Positions 34,139 through 45,712 of a stretch of DNA of 64,000 bases are shown here, in pieces. The notes under the pieces are model-generated. The model was given only the letters and a program-made list of their open reading frames with translations. It made no database searches and was not told the origin of the DNA. The stretch's first letter is position 1. The number at the start of each line of letters is the position of its first letter. Source of the stretch: Holothuria scabra. Taxonomy: Eukaryota; Echinodermata; Holothuroidea; Aspidochirotida; Holothuriidae. The position numbers and the translations under genes are program-made. The stretch is taken from contig CM074193.1 in assembly GCA_037179385.1 (NCBI GenBank), forward strand, positions 46,095,082-46,159,081. The letters run 5' to 3'.

Positions 34139-34491
34139 CAGGGACGCAAATCCGGGGGGGGGGGGGCAAGGGGAACCGCCCCTCAAGTGAAAAGTGGGGG
34201 CCAAATCGTAATTTGGCCCCCCAAAAATTTGAGTAGACCTAAAAATACGGTCACCTTTTTTCGTTTTTCTCGTTCAAAACAGTTTTTCTGAAGCTTCGGA
34301 AATGCTAGAACACGAGAGCTTCCGGGGGCTTCGCCCCTGGACCCCCCTTCAGGGGCTTTGCCCCTGGATCCCACCAGGGGCCCTTTGGGGCTTCGCCCTC
34401 GCAGTGCCCGCCACGCGTGCACAGTTAAATACTCATGGGCACATCATAAGCATTTTCGCACCCCACTCTCAAACAGAGATTTGCGCCCCTG
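34139..34491. mobile_element. hAT MITE (353 bp) nested in the larger hAT-like element
   Basis: Ends CAGGGACGCAAATC and GATTTGCGCCCCTG. It is flanked by CTTGAAAG at 34131-34138 and 34492-34499, a perfect 8-bp target duplication. Internally GC-rich with GGGGCTTCGCCCC-type short palindromes. No ORF of note. Confidence 0.88.
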
Positions 34492-35639
34492 CTTGAAAGT
34501 GTGGGTAATTCCTTCAATGGACTATAACGTCAATTTAAATACCGGGTGTACTCTATTAGTAAATAGAATCACAACAAAAATTGTCATAGTTTGCGAAAGA
34601 TTTGTGCAAAAGTTCTAAAAGTAAGGAACCATTTGTAATGGAAAGAAGGTAAAATAAATGTATTACTTGATCAAAAGCGCACTCCAATCTACTACAGGAG
34701 AATAACAGATTGAGGGGTGGTGCAATGGTACCCACTATTACGGTGCCACTGAGACACCGTTGCCGGTGTAAGATTGTTGATACAAGAAACATTAAAATAC
34801 GTTTTTTTTTCGAACGACACCTCATTATACACTATCTGCAGACATGATGGAGGGTACCTCTAATTCCTGACTGAAGGCTCTTATCTAGCAAACGTCAGTG
34901 TGATTTTACTTCTCTGATAATGGTCTAAATACGAAATGGTCGAATCGCTATACAAAGGAATGGTGTGAGCGTGTCGAAATTTTGCATTAGAAATCATACA
35001 TATTTCTAAAAAAAAGTTGCATGCAGACTGTTCACCGAGACATTTTCAGTTTCCTGAAAACGTGTTTAAAATTTCAGCCTGCCAGGCTGGTCATTCACTT
35101 AAGACCACAGATTTCAGTAAAACATAGTAGGGGACTATTTATCTTCTTCATATTCCTAAATATTGTGCTCCTTTTTATCAACACCTGCTGCACTCTGCAC
35201 ACGAACAATCGACATAATCATAGAGACCGATGAATAATGTATGTTTGATATGCGAGTGAAAAAAAAACATCAATGAGACTGCAAGCGCGCGGAGCGCTCG
35301 AAAATTTTGGGGATTTGCAAAGTAAACAAGTGGAATTATTGATACAGAAAGCTAGTCGATCGTAATCGGTAAAGGACACCTTTCACAACCTACATCTTTT
35401 TGGTAGTACCCATTTTTTAAGTTTCACGTCACAAAAAGTGTGTGTGTGTGGGGGGGGGGGGACTTTTACGTTAAGGTCCCCTCCACTCAAAAAAGTGGGG
35501 GACATGTCCCCCCCCCCCCCAAATCGACGCCCCTGGACACAGATGAGAAATATACGTTGTATGGAATTTCGAGTGATGCATGAGAAATGTTTCACGGTTA
35601 CTTATAGTGAGAGAACTTTAAAGAAATATGAAAAGGAAA

Positions 35640-35745
35640 TATTATTTCGTCAACTTGAAATTCCCCCAAATTTCCCCAAAATATTTTCCAGGGGGGGTAA
35701 ACTTTCCCCCTGCCCCCCCCCCCCCATTGGCTACGCCACTGTGTT
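35640..35745 (-). repeat. Terminal fragment of a GTGGCGTAGC-end element
   Basis: The minus strand reads AGTGGCGTAGCCAATGGGGG, then a G-rich tract and CCCTGGAAAATATTTTGGGG. This resembles the first 100 bp of the element at 30744 (ATTTTCCAGGGGGCAAAGC). Only this end is seen. Confidence 0.55.
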
Positions 35746-35749
35746 AGAA

Positions 35750-38680
35750 TGCATCTTCCATGCTCTGTAAAATATTTCGATCTGAGTAACACTGTAATCA
35801 GTGCGTATCAGCTGGAATTCTTTCAAAACTTTGCCCGAAAACAACGCTACATTCAAAGTAATATTATCAAAAACAGAAAATTAGTACAAAGATTTTCGAC
35901 ACATTCAGGAGGTTTTATGGAAAAAAAAATCCTCAGCCCCAACTCATACTGCAGGCTTGCAAGTCTTTGCCAGAAGTGGTAAAATTTTCGGACGAAGGTT
36001 GAGAAGGGTTCTGAGGTTCCACTGACGGATAGGTAGGTTGTTCAAGTATCTGTATTGTTAAATGATTCGTTATCTGTCCTGCCCCGCGACAGCCAAATTC
36101 GAGCTACAGTTACGAAAATCCTACATCATTCTGTCTTAAGTTACACGTAATGATAAACAGTGCTGTGAGAATGTCTCCCCATAGGCCTTCATTTGAACTC
36201 ATCTTGTACCATGACATATTTTCAAAGACCGACGCTGGAAGTATATTATTTTAGAGTCGGGAGTTCGGTCAGTCTGAAGGGTCTGAGGGGTTCGATCTTT
36301 TCGAAATTTACTGGTAGTGAACGCTCCGCGCCAACTGGTGGTGGCGCTCTGGGTATAGATATTACTTTACAGTCAGAACTATGAATGCTTAGAGAACATT
36401 CTTCGTGTGGGGTCAACATAAAGCATGTTGGGGATCATTATTCACTGATAGCTTAAAAACTTAATTAAAATGTTACATTTTATCTGACTCTTAAAAGATG
36501 GATTTAAGGTCATAGGCTTTACATTTTTATTAGTTAAGTGTTCATATGTTGGAGGGGTACTTATCCCAAGCAATTTGGTCAAATTTTCTTCGAAATCCTA
36601 TGTGTGGTTCTCAAAATATGAACAAGTAAAGATATAACATTTTCAACAAACAGTATGATGGTAAGTCTTTTGTTTTTCTTTAAACTTTACAGCCTAATTT
36701 TAATTTCCTCAACAGTCCCATATTATCAAAATGAGATTGCATAAGTGGTATAATAACTTTTGAAAGTTTGAAATAACCATGGGGAGATCCTTTCCCTATT
36801 AATGTCAGTGTCAACCCAAATCTGAAAAAGAAAGAGAAACAAAGCATTCCTTGTCAATGTAAGGTACCGTACCGGTAGTTATATAATCTCTGCTGCCCTC
36901 AGAATGACCTTAGAACACAAATTTAGTAACTTCCGTTTGCTGATATCACGAGAAATACAGTTCCGTTTGAAGGGAAATTTCTCCACACTATGTAAATTGG
37001 GTTCTTCTTTCATAATTATGTAAAAAGTAAACTTTTGCTTAAACTTCCTTAAAAAATTTGCTATGTATTCTATTGAAAAAAAATTGAAAAAAGTGAAACT
37101 TTAATTGCAAGTGAAAGTTTAAAATAACTACCGACTGCTTTGTTTCTAATTGCAACCCTCGAAAAGGCCATTGCCGGCTGTCTGGGTTATCAATTCTTAA
37201 AAATTGTCTGTACGCTTCGTGCAAACTGGTGGTAACGCTCCGCTTAGACCGCCTAGTTGTTTGTCGACCTTCTTGATTCTCCTCATAAGGAGGCCAGATT
37301 CTGCAATAAAATCAGAAAATATGTCTTAAAATTACATTTTTTGTCAGATATAAGCTTCAGATTTTCAAATATTTGTTAAAAATGACAAAAGATTATCGGA
37401 ACATTTCCAAATTTTATTGGATAGGCCTAATCCATTCAATAAAAACACAAGCCAACTTCTGTCAATTATCCTACCCCGACATTATTTTTAATTTTTCTCT
37501 TTAAGACAAGCCGCGTAATGAAAACCCCAAATTATTCAATATCATATTCAAAGAAATTTCAGTAAATTTCAAAATTTATCCAACTTAGACCTATAGATAA
37601 GCTCCTTATTTTCAAATCTTTGTTTAGAAAAGGTAAAAAGTTTTCGGGCAAATTTCCAATTTCGTCTGAGAGCTTTAGTACGTAGGCCTACAATAAAATG
37701 CGTAACCCCAAACGACTTTTTTAATCGCCCATATATAGGCTAGTTTTTATAATTTTGCTAATATGAAGGGCAGTCAAGACTTCAATAAACATCCTGATTT
37801 TTAATGGTCCTTACAAAAAGTTAAATTTTTCCAAACATTTCAAATTTTCTTCCAAAAACAAACTCAAGATTTCAAAATATTTCTTAAAAAGGAAGCCAAA
37901 AATTTGGGCACGTTAATTACGAGCGCCTCATATTCTGCCGGTCACGTCCCACCAATTGTTGGAGATTTCATGGTCCCTGACGGGTAGCTTGGTCCCCTCT
38001 CAGGATACGTGGAGATAATTTTGAAAAGAGTACTAATCACCAACACGTTCAACAATGTTCAACAATATAATAGCCGCAATGTATGGCAAAATACCTGCTG
38101 CAGAGAAAGTGGGGGCTCCCCCGTCTCTGTCTGTCGGGCAAACCCTTGAGTCACCCCAGACTTTGTCCCCTCTTCGCTGCAGCGGCCCTTGTAGGAGGGA
38201 CAGGCACTCCCTCGACCAAGTTATAACGCATATCGAAAAGTTTCGATTATAAACCTCACAAATGCGTTACAGTGTGTGGGCGCATGGTGCATTGTTTGAC
38301 TTTTCGCTTAATGTAGTACTCGGGGTTGTGTTTTAAGGTCTGGCTAATTTGGATTTGTGATGTTCGTACTATTACACACCCAGTGAATCATATTGAACAG
38401 TTTTGTCTCATTTTGAGAGCGCCCTCACTTCTTCGTAGATTTTCTACCACAGTGTATCTATAGGGGTTTCATAGAAATCGTTAATAGTGTATGTCACTTC
38501 AATTAATTCAGTTTGTTCAGCCATTAATACATTCCTCATTATGCCTTAGCTCATATAAAGTTAACTTGTCTATACAAAACTCACTGAAGAGCCACCGTAC
38601 CAGGCCAGAAAACAACCAGCTAAGGTTCTGTACTAATTCAATAGCAAATTAAGGACAACGAACTTTTCAGGTTTCCATAG
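35750..38680. other. Long stretch without a recognised gene
   Basis: AT-rich and with only short chance ORFs. GTGGTGGCGCTCTGGGTATAGA near 36341 recurs in part near 45268 and 50935, indicating an old dispersed repeat. 37280-37900 is composed of diffuse AATTTTCAAAATTT-like sequence. Nothing else supported. Confidence 0.4.
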
Positions 38681-38683
38681 AAA

Positions 38684-38935
38684 TTATGTCACATTGTATC
38701 CACTTTGTTCACTCATAATTTTGTCAATCCATGTCTTAACAACATCTTTCACCGGCCAAAAATATCCGTTGCACACTTTTCCACACTGTACTTTCTCGGT
38801 TAAAAAAACCCCTTGTAAATAGGTTTCTACGAAACAGTGGGTATGTTTATTCATATCATTTGATTCCTCCACTATTAAGAAGGGGAATAGATAGTTTATC
38901 ACTGAATATGAACACTGTACAGAATCCGTTGTCTA
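38684..38935 (-). CDS. Candidate terminal exon of an unidentified gene
   Basis: Minus strand: a T-tract ending TTTTTTTTGTAG|ACAACGG gives an acceptor near 38935. The frame stays open for 83 codons to a TAA at 38684. It encodes TTDSVQCSYSVINYLFPFLI, FVETYLQGVFLTEKVQCGKV and CNGYFWPVKDVVKTWIDKIM. Four cysteines and a hydrophobic stretch suggest a secreted or membrane protein, but I recognise no family. No upstream partner exon was identified; the CR1 insertion lies just upstream. Confidence 0.3.
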
Positions 38936-39721
38936 CAAAAAAAAGTTATCATTGTTTCATTTTATAAACCACATTTTGTTTAAAATGTAGTAATACATTT
39001 ATTATACATTCAATTTGATTCAATATTAAACATTTTTACCAAGGCTAGATATTAAGCTTCCACACAAAAAATGGACTCGTTCAAAGCACCAAAGTCAGAA
39101 AGGGGACATGAAAAGGCTCAAAGTTGCATTTGCAAGCACTTTAGGTTTCCTCCCCTAATACTTTCTTTGGAATCATATTAGTAAAATGATTTTCATTCGA
39201 TTTCGTTTCATATATGAGGTAAATTTTCAATTAACATACAGATTGTCAAGTAAATTCATACAAAAAGTGGGCGTAATCTTGACTTGTTCATTACCACGGT
39301 CGTTTTAGAATCTAAGCGGAGTTTTCACATAAGCGAAAATAAGACAACTGTTCAATATGACTTTTTGATTGGGCACACGCGCCCTTTAATTTTGTCGTAA
39401 ATCATTAATTAATGGGAATTGATGTCTATACGCAAAAATGTTCTTTTCACCTCAAATTTACATGATTTCAAGGATTAATACTTCTAGCCACAAATCGGAA
39501 TGGCTAAACTCAAGTTTCTGGTAGCTGCATGTCAGAGGTAGCAGGGGGAGAAGAGTTGGTTTTTATTTGGATCTATGATTTTGTCGTAAACCGCGTTTGT
39601 GTGACATAACATAACATAACAGGTTGAAGGGCAAAGGAGGGCCAAGGCCCCATAAGATGCCCTGAAGACCAAGCCCTAATCAAAAGTCTAACCACCTAAG
39701 CTTGACTACAGCCCCAAACAA

Positions 39722-40198
39722 TCAGATTCTACCACAGTCATGGAAAAACCTGTCAATGTTAACCTTAAAGCAGTGAACTGAGGGGGAGTTTACTACCCAA
39801 TCTGGTAGACAATTCCACTCGTTGACAACTCTATGGGAGAAACTAAACTTCCTAATGTCAAGCCTTGCAAAAGGCTTTTCAAGCTTTTTACAATGCCCAC
39901 GCACCCGAGAATTACCTTGAACCCTTAAATAACTACAAGTCAGAAGGGGATTCCTTTCACAAAGGAACTTGAAAACCTGGAGCATGTCTCCCCTAATCCT
40001 TCTCAGCTCCAAGGTGGTAAGCCCAAGATGTTTAAGCCTAGCATGATAAGGCAAATTTCTCACCTCAGGAATGAGGCGAGTGGCTCTCCTCTGAACCTGC
40101 TCTAAAACAAACTTGTCCTTTTCATAGAAGGGACTCCAAGCCTGAGCTGCATAGTCAAGATGGGGTCTTACCAACTGCTTATACAAATTAAGTATCAA
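39722..40198 (-). pseudogene. CR1-like ORF2: C-terminal domain
   Basis: Continues after the frame break with LYKQLVRPHLDYAAQAWSPF, LEQVQRRATRLIPEVRNLPY, RLKHLGLTTLELRRIRGDML and NEWNCLPDWVV, the usual ORF2 end of CR1-like elements. It stops at 39722, leaving a 3' UTR of about 100 bp before the TTATG repeats. Confidence 0.88.
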
Positions 40199-41285
40199 TA
40201 TCCTTACTAAAATTGATGAAATTCCTCTTGATCAATCCAAGCACTCTATTAGTCTTTACAGCAGTGGCTGCACACTGCTTTGATGACTTTAAGTCCCCAG
40301 TAATTACAACACCCAGATCTTTCTCAGAGGTGACATTACTTAAAACACAACCATTCATGTTATAATCATAGCTAAAACTTTTGGGACCAAAATGAAGGAC
40401 CTTACATTTATCTGCATTAAAAGACATTTGCCAGGTCTGAGACCAAGAAAATAACCTATCTAGATCTTTCTGCAGCAGTAAGGCATCATCCAAAATGCTA
40501 ATTTTCCTATAAAGCTTAGTATCATCTGCAAACTTACTTATACGAGATGTAAGAGAACTATCAATATCATTGATGAAAATTAAGAAAAGAAGTGGGCCAA
40601 GGACAGAACCCTGTGGTACTCCACTTGTGACTTCTTTCCAAGAGGAGAAGTTACCATTGACAGCAACTCTCTGAGATCTACCATGAAGCCACGAATTTAT
40701 CCAATCAGCACAATTGCCCTGAACCCCTAACCTATGCAGTTTAACCATTAGCCTACCTAATGGAACTTTATCAAAAGCCTTTGAAAAGTCAAGGTAAATG
40801 ACATCAACGTCATACCCAGAATCAAGAGATGAAGAGACATCTTCAAGAAAGCTCAGTAAGTTAGTAACACAAGATCTGCTTGGCAGGAAACCATGCTGTG
40901 ACAGATTAAGTAACTCATTATCTAAAAGATACTTAAGTAAACTATCCTTAAACAAAGATTCCATAACTTTGCACACAACACTGGTTAAACTAACAGGCCT
41001 GTAATTGCAAGGATTACTTCGATCCCCCTTCTTAAAAATTGGAGTAACATTTGCTACCCGCCAGTCAGTAGGAACAAAACTCGAATCCAGACACTTCTGA
41101 AAAATGATGGAAAGAGGAACTGACAAAATCTCAGAGCATTCACATAAAATGGCTGGGTGGACCCCATCTGGCCCAGGGGCCTTACTAGCTTTCAAACTCT
41201 TTAACTTTTTACAAACTTGTTCCTCTGAGAAAATGACATAACTGATTGAAGAAGAGACATCAGAACCATTACATGTCCCCAACAA
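40188..41285 (-). pseudogene. CR1-like ORF2: reverse transcriptase domain
   Basis: Contains KASKAPGPDGVHPAIL, VANVTPIFKKGDRSNPCNYR (block 2), YLDFSKAFDKVPLGRL (first catalytic Asp), SGVPQGSVLGPLLFLIFIND (block 4) and SKFADDTKLY (the ADD catalytic box). Intact over 365 codons; ends at a frame break near 40195. Order and wording fit the CR1/Jockey group. Confidence 0.9.
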
Positions 41286-41303
41286 AGATGATTCCTCAGT
41301 AAA

Positions 41304-42487
41304 AACAGATACAAATAGTCATTTAACAAATTAGCCATATCCTGATGGTTACTAACCAAAGTATTATCATCACCTTTGAGAGGCCCCACACCCTCCTTAA
41401 GCTTCTGCTTAGACCTCACATAGGCATGAAAAGTTTTGGGGTTTATCTTAACCTCCTTGGCCAACTGCTTTTCAAACCTAGTTTTAGTTCCATTTACCAA
41501 ATTTTTAACTAAGAATTCCTGCTTCTTGTAAGCTGCTAAGTTTTCTGGACTTTTACTGGCCCTATAGCGACGCCAACACTTACGTTTCTTCCTAGTTGCT
41601 CTAAGAACTTCTCTAGAAATCCAAATTGGCCTATTTTTAACCACAGCTTTCTTAAGTGGGATACACAACTTTGTTGTGTCAGAAACAACATCCCGGAAAA
41701 CACTCCATGCCTCAGCAGGGCCCAAGTGAGACAAACGGGCTGCCCAATCTATGGTTAAAAGCTCCCTAGCACGAGTAAAGTTAGCCTTGCTGAAATCAAG
41801 AATTCTTTTGTCACTACTAGCATGATTGCTGAAACAATGTAACTCAAAACATATAAGGTCATGGTCACTGGACCCTATCTTACCACCATTAGCTACATTT
41901 CTAACCATGTTCTCATCTGTACTTAACACCAAATCAAGACAATTACCCTCACGAGTGGGAAACAGAACATGCTGGGTAAAGAAACCATCAGTCACAACCT
42001 CAAGAAAATCCCTCCCATGTAACCCACTAGTACAGGAATGCCAATCGATATCTGGAAAGTTAAAATCCCCGAACACAACAGCCTTTTTGGAAGAAATTTT
42101 TCTAAAAATTTGGAACAAACTCTGATTATTCTCAACGCAAGAATTTGGTGAACGGTAAACAATACCGACAAGCAAGGGGGTGCCATAATCATTGCTACAG
42201 CTAAGTTCACACCACAAGCAGTAAGAGAACCCACAGGAAAACTTGGTTGTGACTTCAACACAATTTAAACTATCCTTGACAAACAATAAAACCCATCCAC
42301 CCCTACCACCCACAGTATCAATCCTATCTTGCCTGAAAATTTTGTACCCGGGAACCTGAATTTCAGAGTTGCTTACCTCACTATGGAGCCATGATTCCGT
42401 AACTCCAACAATGTCTGGATTGTCAATGGAAATCTGTGCAAGAAATTCATCGAACTTGTTAAGAATGCTCCGTACATTAGCAAACAC
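41304..42487 (-). pseudogene. CR1-like ORF2: AP-endonuclease domain
   Basis: NVRSILNKFDEF opens the domain. Next come PDIVGVTESWLHSEV (metal-binding Glu), VGIVYRSPNS, AVVFGDFNFPDIDWHS, and the catalytic IGSSDHDLICFEL (Asp-His) near 41870. A basic linker follows (VLRATRKKRKCWRRYRASKS). The frame is lost near 41310, one base out in a T run, just before the RT domain. The domain itself keeps all recognisable catalytic residues. Confidence 0.88.
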
Positions 42488-42744
42488 AACTTTGATCCCA
42501 TAAACTGCCCTGACGCACTATTTTGGGGGAAATTCCCACGAATTATGACGTCACAAAATTTTGAAATCGTCAAAAATCATGTATTTCGAATGAAAATCGG
42601 CGTTTCATGGGTTGTTTTCACCTAGATATATTATTTTGAAGCATAACTGATTAATTAAGCTTACCTTAATTAGAACAGTTTAGAAATTTTTGTGTAAAAT
42701 GAGCAAATGATCGTTTTTGTAGCCTACAAAACTTTTCGATGGGA

Positions 42745-42969
42745 CTATTCGATTCGCCGGTTTTTGTCCTTCTTCGATTCGTTCATTCCGCAGAGGATGC
42801 GGTTTTGTTTGTCATTTTTCCTACGGTAGTAATGAATTTCATCATATCCTAGTAGACCTACAGTAAATAACAAATCATTTCCATTGAGTTCCTCATATAT
42901 TGTTTTAAACTTGAGCGCCGCTGTTTGTATGAAAAACCAATAATCCTTCTCACAGCTAGCATTTCTCAA
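42745..42969 (-). other. Unassigned minus-strand frame next to the CR1 insertion
   Basis: An open frame encoding RNASCEKDYWFFIQTAALKF, KTIYEELNGNDLLF and a basic end. Protein-like in look, but no splice sites are convincing and no family is recognised. It could be an exon of the same gene as 38684-38935, with the LINE in the intron between them; this is speculation. Confidence 0.15.
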
Positions 42970-43559
42970 CTTAAATAGTAAACTTGTGCCACCACATCAC
43001 TCACACGGTAGAGACCGATATTGGAGATACCGGAGCATAGTTTCTCTATAATTTTGATGCAGGGAAACAAGCCCGGCCTTGAGTTCCTTATTTACTTTCC
43101 TCTCTGTTGCTACTGGTACGCCTGTTCTCAGAAGTGCGGGTTTCCTGGAAGGCTATAATAACTTGTAACAAGGTAAACGTGAGTTTATTTATTTATGAAT
43201 GGTGATAAACATCACCCGGCACCTTACCTTCTGGGCACGTGTCGAAAATGTTTTCATCCCTTTCTCTCATACTCTAACGATGTGGGCACGAGTCATACAC
43301 ACACACGCCCGCTGAGCTGGGCAAACTCAGCAGGGAGATTCGGAGATTCCACTCGAGTCGATCGGACACAACTAGTGTGAGTCGGTACAGTGGGTGTGTG
43401 TGCGTGTCTACGGTTTTAACAACAGGCGTAGAAAACCGAAGCAGTGAAGCACTGAGGCCTAACGTTACTATAGCCAAAGTAGGCTTGGGGATTTCCAGTT
43501 TTAGGTAACTATAGCCAGGTATAAGCTCCATGTTCAGATGAATTTAACCTCGGAATTGG

Positions 43560-43645
43560 ATAAGTTACCAGTAATAATATATTATTAATATAGGCCTAGG
43601 CCTAGGCTAGCCTAAGTTAGGCCTAAGGCCTAGCCTAGCCCTCGA
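43560..43645. repeat. AGGCCTAGGCCT-rich palindromic tract
   Basis: Overlapping TAGGCCTAGGCCTAGGC, TTAGGCCTAAGGCCTAGCC and similar short palindromes. The same hexamer cluster recurs in weaker form across the window. Confidence 0.75.
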
Positions 43646-43964
43646 AAAGGGCTGTGTGTTCATTCTTCTCACATCACAATTCACAGCCCTTGCACGGATA
43701 CACTTCACAACCGTCGTCACTTTAGTCTACGCGATATTCCGAATAATATAGGCTACACTTCGTATTGTTATTGAAATCAAAGATGGTATTATGAAGACAG
43801 CTACACAGGTGGAGTAGGCCTAGGCTATCCTGTTTGGCCAAGTTTGCCACTCGTGACCTTTGACCTCTGTACTAGCCTAGAACAGTTGTGGAGAGCTTGA
43901 AAACATGAGGCACTGACTCACTGATACGGTCAGAATTGACAGTAAAAATTTGGCCATTCCTTGA

Positions 43965-44333
43965 TGAAACTTTGTTTAGTGGAAAGGTAAATGCGGTGCC
44001 AGAGGTCATCTCTGTGAAGTGTGGTTAGAATATTTTGTTATTTGAAGACGCAAGAGGTGATGTTCTGCGGACGTCCTGGCTAGTGAATGAAACTTTGTTT
44101 AGTGGAAAGGTAAATGCGGTGCCAGAGGTCATCTCTGTGAAGTGTGGTTAGAATATTTTGTTATTTGAAGACGCAAGAGGTGATGTTCTGCGGACGTCCT
44201 GGCTAGTGAATGAAACTTTGTTTAGTGGAAAGGTAAATGCGGTGCCAGAGGTCATCTCTGTGAAGTGTGGTTAGAATATTTTGTTATTTGAAGACGCAAG
44301 AGGTGATGTTCTGCGGACGTCCTGGCTAGTGAC
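43965..44333 (+). repeat. 123-bp tandem triplication
   Basis: Three essentially identical units start TGAAACTTTGTTTAGTGGAA at 43965, 44088 and 44211; the first differs only at its very edge. All three frames contain stops, so the 41-codon length is not coding. Near-identity implies a recent event or an assembly duplication. Confidence 0.95.
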
Positions 44334-44523
44334 TACGGTTGTGAAGTGCATCCGCGCAAGGGCTGTGTTGTAAGAGGAATGAGCCAAGTTAGGCTATGTA
44401 ACCAACACACAGACTGCTGTAACATTGTAAGCCTAATGGCGTTAGTAGGTTAACGTTACTATTAGTCATATTGTATAAATTTACAGTTACTACAGCAAGT
44501 ACATAGAAAATTCTATACTATCA

Positions 44524-44705
44524 GACAGGGGCTGCGGAGCCAATTTCGAAGTGCAGGGCTTAGAATTATCGAAGAGACCCAATACGTCTAATAAAATAAA
44601 TGCAGTTTAAGGTGGTCCAAAATGCAGTTTTAAGGCGGCCCAAAATGCCCACAGCAAAAAAGTGCGGGGGCTATAGCCCCCCCCCCTCTCCGCGGTCCCT
44701 GTCAG
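44524..44705 (+). repeat. Repeat family C, copy 3
   Basis: CAGGGGCTGCGGAGCCAATT, then CGAAGAGACCCAATACGTC, GGCGGCCCAAAATGCCCACA, a C-tract, and CGCGGTCCCTGTCAGA. The edges CAGGGGCTGCG and CGCGGTCCCTGTC suggest short inverted ends (CAGGG), again hAT-like. It also contains an internal partial duplication of the GGTCCAAAATGCAGTTT block. Confidence 0.7.
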
Positions 44706-45387
44706 ACTTTCCAAGTCACACCCATCTGGTGTGTGACACATGCATTTCAGCTCCTTAACACCCTCACATGCAGCTCAGTATCACACACGTCCCTGTGCTT
44801 GCTCAAGGAGAACAGTTTTGCAATGTTTTGCTCATCCAATTTCGTAATTAGTGGAAGCAATGCTTTGTTTTGGTTCAGTCTGTGGAGTAGATAACGCGTT
44901 TTCCAAATAGTGAGACCATGATGAAGTGAAACAACAAGTACGAGAAAGGGAGAAAATTTAAGACCGTGTATGTGGGGGAAAAACTTTTCATGGCTAGGCC
45001 TAGGTCCTTCAAATAAAGGCCCAGATAAGGCCTTTAGCAGACTTTTTAAGCATTCTGCATTAGCATTGGCATATTTTTTACCCTCTCAAAACCCATTTGG
45101 TATGCATTGCCTTTTTTCATACATAGTTTTTATCAATAACTGAGAAATTGCAGACATGAAATCCCCATTACATGGCTGGGTACATGTAGCTTAGAACACT
45201 CAGGAAGTGCCGTTTTTGGCCATCTGGGGGGTTTGTAAAACCAATTCTTGTACGCTCCACACCATCTGATGGTGGCGCTCTGCTTAGATCAATCAGACAC
45301 ATAAATTTTCCCAAAAGTTGGAAAGTATGTACTATAGATGATAGCTTCTAGCCTGGGGCTACAATCCTCGACAAATATGAGCGACAA
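44706..45387. other. No gene recognised
   Basis: Spacer with a dispersed-repeat fragment at 45205-45300 (GGAAGTGCCGTTTTTGGCCA, GGGTTTGTAAAACC), the inverse of sequence near 31190-31235. No coding signal seen. Confidence 0.4.
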
Positions 45388-45712
45388 TTAAAACAAGCAA
45401 AACAAACAATCAATGGATCACCATCCCCCCAAACAGTACCAATTCCCCTAACCTTCTTACGTAAGCCCCTCCCACAATTGTCTGAAGTTCATGCCCATCC
45501 AAATGCAATCTCAGTTATATTGCTTCAAGGTGAGAAAAGAAAAACTCAATTATATAACCAAAACACTCTCAGTACCGTTCATGCAATGTGATATAAGCTT
45601 TGGTACTCTCTATTGTTTGAATAAGCTGTCAATCGAAGAGTTGAGCCAATTGAGAATTTTGGTACCCCTCGTACCAAAATTGTAGTTTGGGGTGACAGGT
45701 TTGGCCCTTTAA
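45388..45712 (-). mobile_element. TTAA-flanked MITE, copy 2
   Basis: Reverse-oriented relative of 48423-48735: CCTTTAA at 45706-45712, GTTTGGGGTGACAGG, AATTGAGAATTTTGGTACC, and CCCCTAACCTTCTTACGTAA toward the left end. The left TTAA (45388) is less certain because the terminal bases have diverged. Confidence 0.6.

Larger units (their letters stand above)
33373..35535. mobile_element. hAT-like non-autonomous element with nested insertions
   Basis: Ends CAGGGGCGTCGATTTA and, inverted, AAATCGACGCCCCTG. The flanks are GACACAGA at 33365-33372 and at 35536-35543, a perfect 8-bp target duplication. CAGGGGCG ends with an 8-bp duplication are characteristic of hAT. G-runs follow both ends. Two other elements are inserted (33451-34045 and 34139-34491), leaving a core of about 1.2 kb with no recognisable transposase. 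Confidence 0.85.
39602..42530 (-). mobile_element. CR1-like LINE, nearly complete ORF2, two frameshifts
   Basis: A minus-strand non-LTR retrotransposon. It begins at the N-edge of the endonuclease and ends at 39602-39620 with (TTATG)3, the short-repeat 3' tail typical of CR1-type elements rather than poly(A). The endonuclease, reverse transcriptase and C-terminal blocks are listed separately. 5'-truncated, as an in-frame stop lies near 42525 and no ORF1 is present. The copy looks fairly young, because only two frame breaks interrupt about 900 codons. Confidence 0.9.

Noticed and set aside
43965..44333. Tandem units read as a 41-residue protein repeat
   Set aside because: All frames contain stop codons within each unit.
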